A stretch of 7,749 nucleotides of DNA from Mariprofundaceae bacterium (GTDB lineage: Bacteria; Pseudomonadota; Zetaproteobacteria; Mariprofundales; Mariprofundaceae). The notes beneath the pieces are model-generated. The model was not told the DNA's origin, ran no database searches, and saw only the letters and a list, made by a program, of their open reading frames with translations. Below, piece by piece: positions 5,843-7,749 of this stretch. The position numbers were made by a program, and so were the translations under genes. Within the stretch, counting starts at the first letter, position 1, and each line of letters begins with the position of its first letter. The stretch spans positions 1 to 7,749 of the forward strand of contig JALSZZ010000332.1 in assembly GCA_027075825.1 (NCBI GenBank), written 5' to 3'.

Positions 5843-6793
5843 TTAAGGCCGTTCTTCCATGGCTTTAAGGTCTTCCTCAGAAGGCCCGAAGCGACCTTCC
5901 AGCATCAGCATCACCGGACTGGCGATAAAAATCGAGGAATAGGTTCCCACCAGAATGCCAACCAGCAAAGCAAACGCAAAGTTATGAATCACTTCACCAC
6001 CGAGGAAAAACAGCGCCAGCACCACCAGCAAGGTCGTCAGTGAAGTCATCAGTGTGCGCGCCAGTGTCTGATTGATGGAGTTGTTGCAGACCGTAACTTC
6101 ATCATCGGGATTCTTGCGCTTGTGGTTGGCTTCCATGTTTTCTCGAATGCGGTCAAAGACAACGATGGTGTCATTCAGTGAATAACCAATCACCGCCAGC
6201 ACCGCCGCTACCACCGGCAGGCTGAATTCAGCGCCGGTAATGGCAAACACGCCCAGCACAATGCTCACATCGTGAAACAGCGCCACATCCGCCCCCAGCG
6301 CAAAGCGAAACTGAAAGCGGATAGTGACATAAATCAAAATGGCCAGCATGGCCCACAACACCGCCTGAATGCCTGCTGACGTCAGTTCTTCACCCACCTG
6401 CGGGCCGACGAATTCGACACGTCGCATGGTCACGGCATCAGTGCCGAACTTCTTGTGCAAGGCATCGAGTACGGCCGTACTGATTGTGGAAGAATTGCCG
6501 TTACTGGCATTTTGCACGCGAATCATGATCTCTTCAGGCGCGCCAAACTCCTGAATCACCGCCTTGCCATAACCTGCCGGCACCAGTGCATCGCGTACAT
6601 CGGCAATCGATGGCGGCTGCTGGAATTGCACCTCCACCAGCGTACCGCCGGTAAAATCAATGCCAAAGCTCAGTCCGCGCACCTGCGGAAACAGCATGAT
6701 GATGGACAATAGCACCATCACTGCCGAAAAGCCCAGCGCTATCCTGCGCTTGCCCATAAAATCAATTTTACTGTCTGGTCGAATCAGTTCCAT
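5843..6793 (-). CDS. secF: Protein translocase subunit SecF
   Basis: SecF works with SecD in the inner membrane, using the proton motive force to assist late steps of Sec-dependent export. The 316-residue length is typical. After a short cytosolic start there is a first membrane helix (about 18-36), then the conserved GIDFTGG (44-50) that opens the periplasmic P4 domain (about 50-135). A bundle of further helices follows from about 141 to 297. GYSLNDTIVVFDRIREN (203-219) is the family hallmark and includes the Asp/Arg residues linked to proton conduction. The C-terminus is charged (EEDLKAMEERP). The ATG has a good Shine-Dalgarno, AAGGA at 6802-6806 with eight bases between, unlike the coupled genes downstream. 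The gap to the secD stop is 21 bases. The stop codon abuts the next gene. Confidence 0.97.
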   Translation of the reverse strand: MELIRPDSKIDFMGKRRIALGFSAVMVLLSIIMLFPQVRGLSFGIDFTGGTLVEVQFQQPPSIADVRDALVPAGYGKAVIQEFGAPEEIMIRVQNASNGNSSTISTAVLDALHKKFGTDAVTMRRVEFVGPQVGEELTSAGIQAVLWAMLAILIYVTIRFQFRFALGADVALFHDVSIVLGVFAITGAEFSLPVVAAVLAVIGYSLNDTIVVFDRIRENMEANHKRKNPDDEVTVCNNSINQTLARTLMTSLTTLLVVLALFFLGGEVIHNFAFALLVGILVGTYSSIFIASPVMLMLEGRFGPSEEDLKAMEERP

Positions 6794-6801
6794 TTCCGGT
6801 A

Positions 6802-6806
6802 TCCTT
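6802..6806 (-). promoter_or_regulatory. Ribosome binding site of secF
   Basis: AAGGA on the minus strand lies eight bases before the secF ATG, in the 21-base gap after secD. It is the only clear Shine-Dalgarno among the operon genes whose starts are visible. Confidence 0.7.
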
Positions 6807-6814
6807 ATTGCGCC

Positions 6815-7749
6815 TTAAATACTGAGTGAGGCTACGCGGCGGCCACGTTGTTCCACCGTCATGGCAATAATGGCGCGGGTGACGGTGATCGCCGTGAACA
6901 TGGAAGCAACAATACCGACCGACAAGGTAACGGCAAAGCCCTTCACCGGCCCGGTGCCAAACTGGAACAGCACGATGGCGGCAATCAGCGTTGTGATATT
7001 GGCATCCATAATGGTTGAAAAGGCCTTGGCATAGCCACTGTCGATCGCAGCCAGCGGCGTTTTGCCCAGATGCAGTTCTTCGCGGATGCGCTCAAAAATC
7101 AGGACATTGGCATCAACAGCCATACCAATAGTCAGCACAATACCGGCAATACCAGGCAACGTCAGCGTTGCCCCGATCATGCTCATGGCAGCGACGATCA
7201 GCAGCATATTGAAGACCAGCGCCACATTGGCCACCAGGCCAAACATACGGTAATAGACGACCATGAAGATCAGCACCAGAACAGCGCCGATAATGATGGA
7301 GTTCATGCCCTGATCAATGGAGTCCTGCCCCAGGCTGGGACCAATGGAGCGCTCTTCCACCACCTCAAGCGGCGCAGGCAGCGCCCCGGCCTTGAGCACA
7401 ATGGCCAGCGCCCGCGCTTCTTCCGGTGAAAAACTGCCGGTGATCTGTGCCGTACCGCCGGAGATGCGTTCACGAATCACAGGCGCAGAATTGACCGCGC
7501 CTTCAAGGATGATGGCAAAGCGTTCGCCGACGTGCTCCTTGGTTAAACGGTCAAATACGCGGGCACCCTTGCTGCTGAATTTCAGCGTGACGGCATATTC
7601 GCCATAACGACTGTCGATAGAAACACGCGCATCGGCTACTTCCGTACCGGAAAGCTCTACCCGTTTTTTCAGCAGATAAGGCTGACGAAACGGTTTGCCA
7701 TTGCGCATTTCTTCCTTGCCATAGACGATTTCATCGCCCGGCGGGATAT
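6815..7749 (-). CDS. secD: Protein translocase subunit SecD, C-terminal part
   Basis: This is the partner of SecF in the SecDF complex. The frame is open to the end of the window (310 full codons visible), so the N-terminal part with the first membrane helix and part of the periplasmic P1 domain lies outside. Counting from the internal Met at 7708, the visible protein has the end of P1 (FAIILEGAVNSAPVI, 64-78; GSFSPEEARALA, 91-102), the strongly conserved KAGALPAPLEVVEERSIGPS (106-125), then membrane helices from about 136 to 283, including GMAVDANVLIFERIREEL (195-212), the SecD hallmark with its conserved Asp and Arg. The C-terminus is short and basic (EQRGRRVASLSI). Transcription enters from beyond 7749; yajC is commonly upstream in other bacteria but cannot be seen. 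Confidence 0.97.
   Translation of the reverse strand, partial: IPPGDEIVYGKEEMRNGKPFRQPYLLKKRVELSGTEVADARVSIDSRYGEYAVTLKFSSKGARVFDRLTKEHVGERFAIILEGAVNSAPVIRERISGGTAQITGSFSPEEARALAIVLKAGALPAPLEVVEERSIGPSLGQDSIDQGMNSIIIGAVLVLIFMVVYYRMFGLVANVALVFNMLLIVAAMSMIGATLTLPGIAGIVLTIGMAVDANVLIFERIREELHLGKTPLAAIDSGYAKAFSTIMDANITTLIAAIVLFQFGTGPVKGFAVTLSVGIVASMFTAITVTRAIIAMTVEQRGRRVASLSI

Overview
The window comes from a Gram-negative proteobacterium. It encodes two enzymes of lipid A/Kdo assembly (WaaA, LpxK), the SecD/SecF accessory pair of the Sec translocon, and a RecQ with proteobacterial-type motifs. GC content is moderately high. The exact lineage is not decidable by eye; a gammaproteobacterium or a deeper lineage such as the Zetaproteobacteria would fit. 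All five recognisable housekeeping families look intact where visible, and nothing in the coding part looks like a mobile or defence island.

Layout: (1) 1-1917, plus strand: the 3' part of recQ, whose start lies outside the window. It is followed with a one-base overlap by a small alpha/beta hydrolase gene (1917-2534). (2) 2535-3264: a 730-base stretch without a credible gene, lying between two convergent transcription units. It is nearly filled by a REP-type palindrome array (2561-3214) with a 137-bp higher-order period, followed by a hairpin plus T-tract that may be a terminator. (3) 3265-7749, minus strand: a tightly packed gene string which in transcription order reads secD (cut by the window end), secF, a Mth938/DUF498-family gene, waaA and lpxK. 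The last three junctions are abutting or overlapping, so this is very probably one operon with its promoter outside the window.

How the genes work together: SecD and SecF form the proton-motive-force-driven complex that helps pull secreted proteins across the inner membrane. LpxK phosphorylates the lipid A disaccharide at the 4' position, and WaaA then adds Kdo, so the end of the operon serves outer-membrane lipopolysaccharide synthesis. The Mth938-like protein between them has no firm bacterial function. On the other strand RecQ unwinds DNA for repair and recombination, and the hydrolase behind it has an intact Ser-Asp-His triad but an unknown substrate.

The most noteworthy item is the intergenic array. 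Two different REP palindromes share the same GTAGGAG head and lie in opposite orientation. They are combined into a 137-bp unit that has itself been amplified in tandem. The inner copies are nearly identical, while the edge copies have diverged, in part with compensatory base changes in the stems. No REP-associated transposase (RAYT) gene is present in the window. I do not see evidence for a new multi-gene system here.
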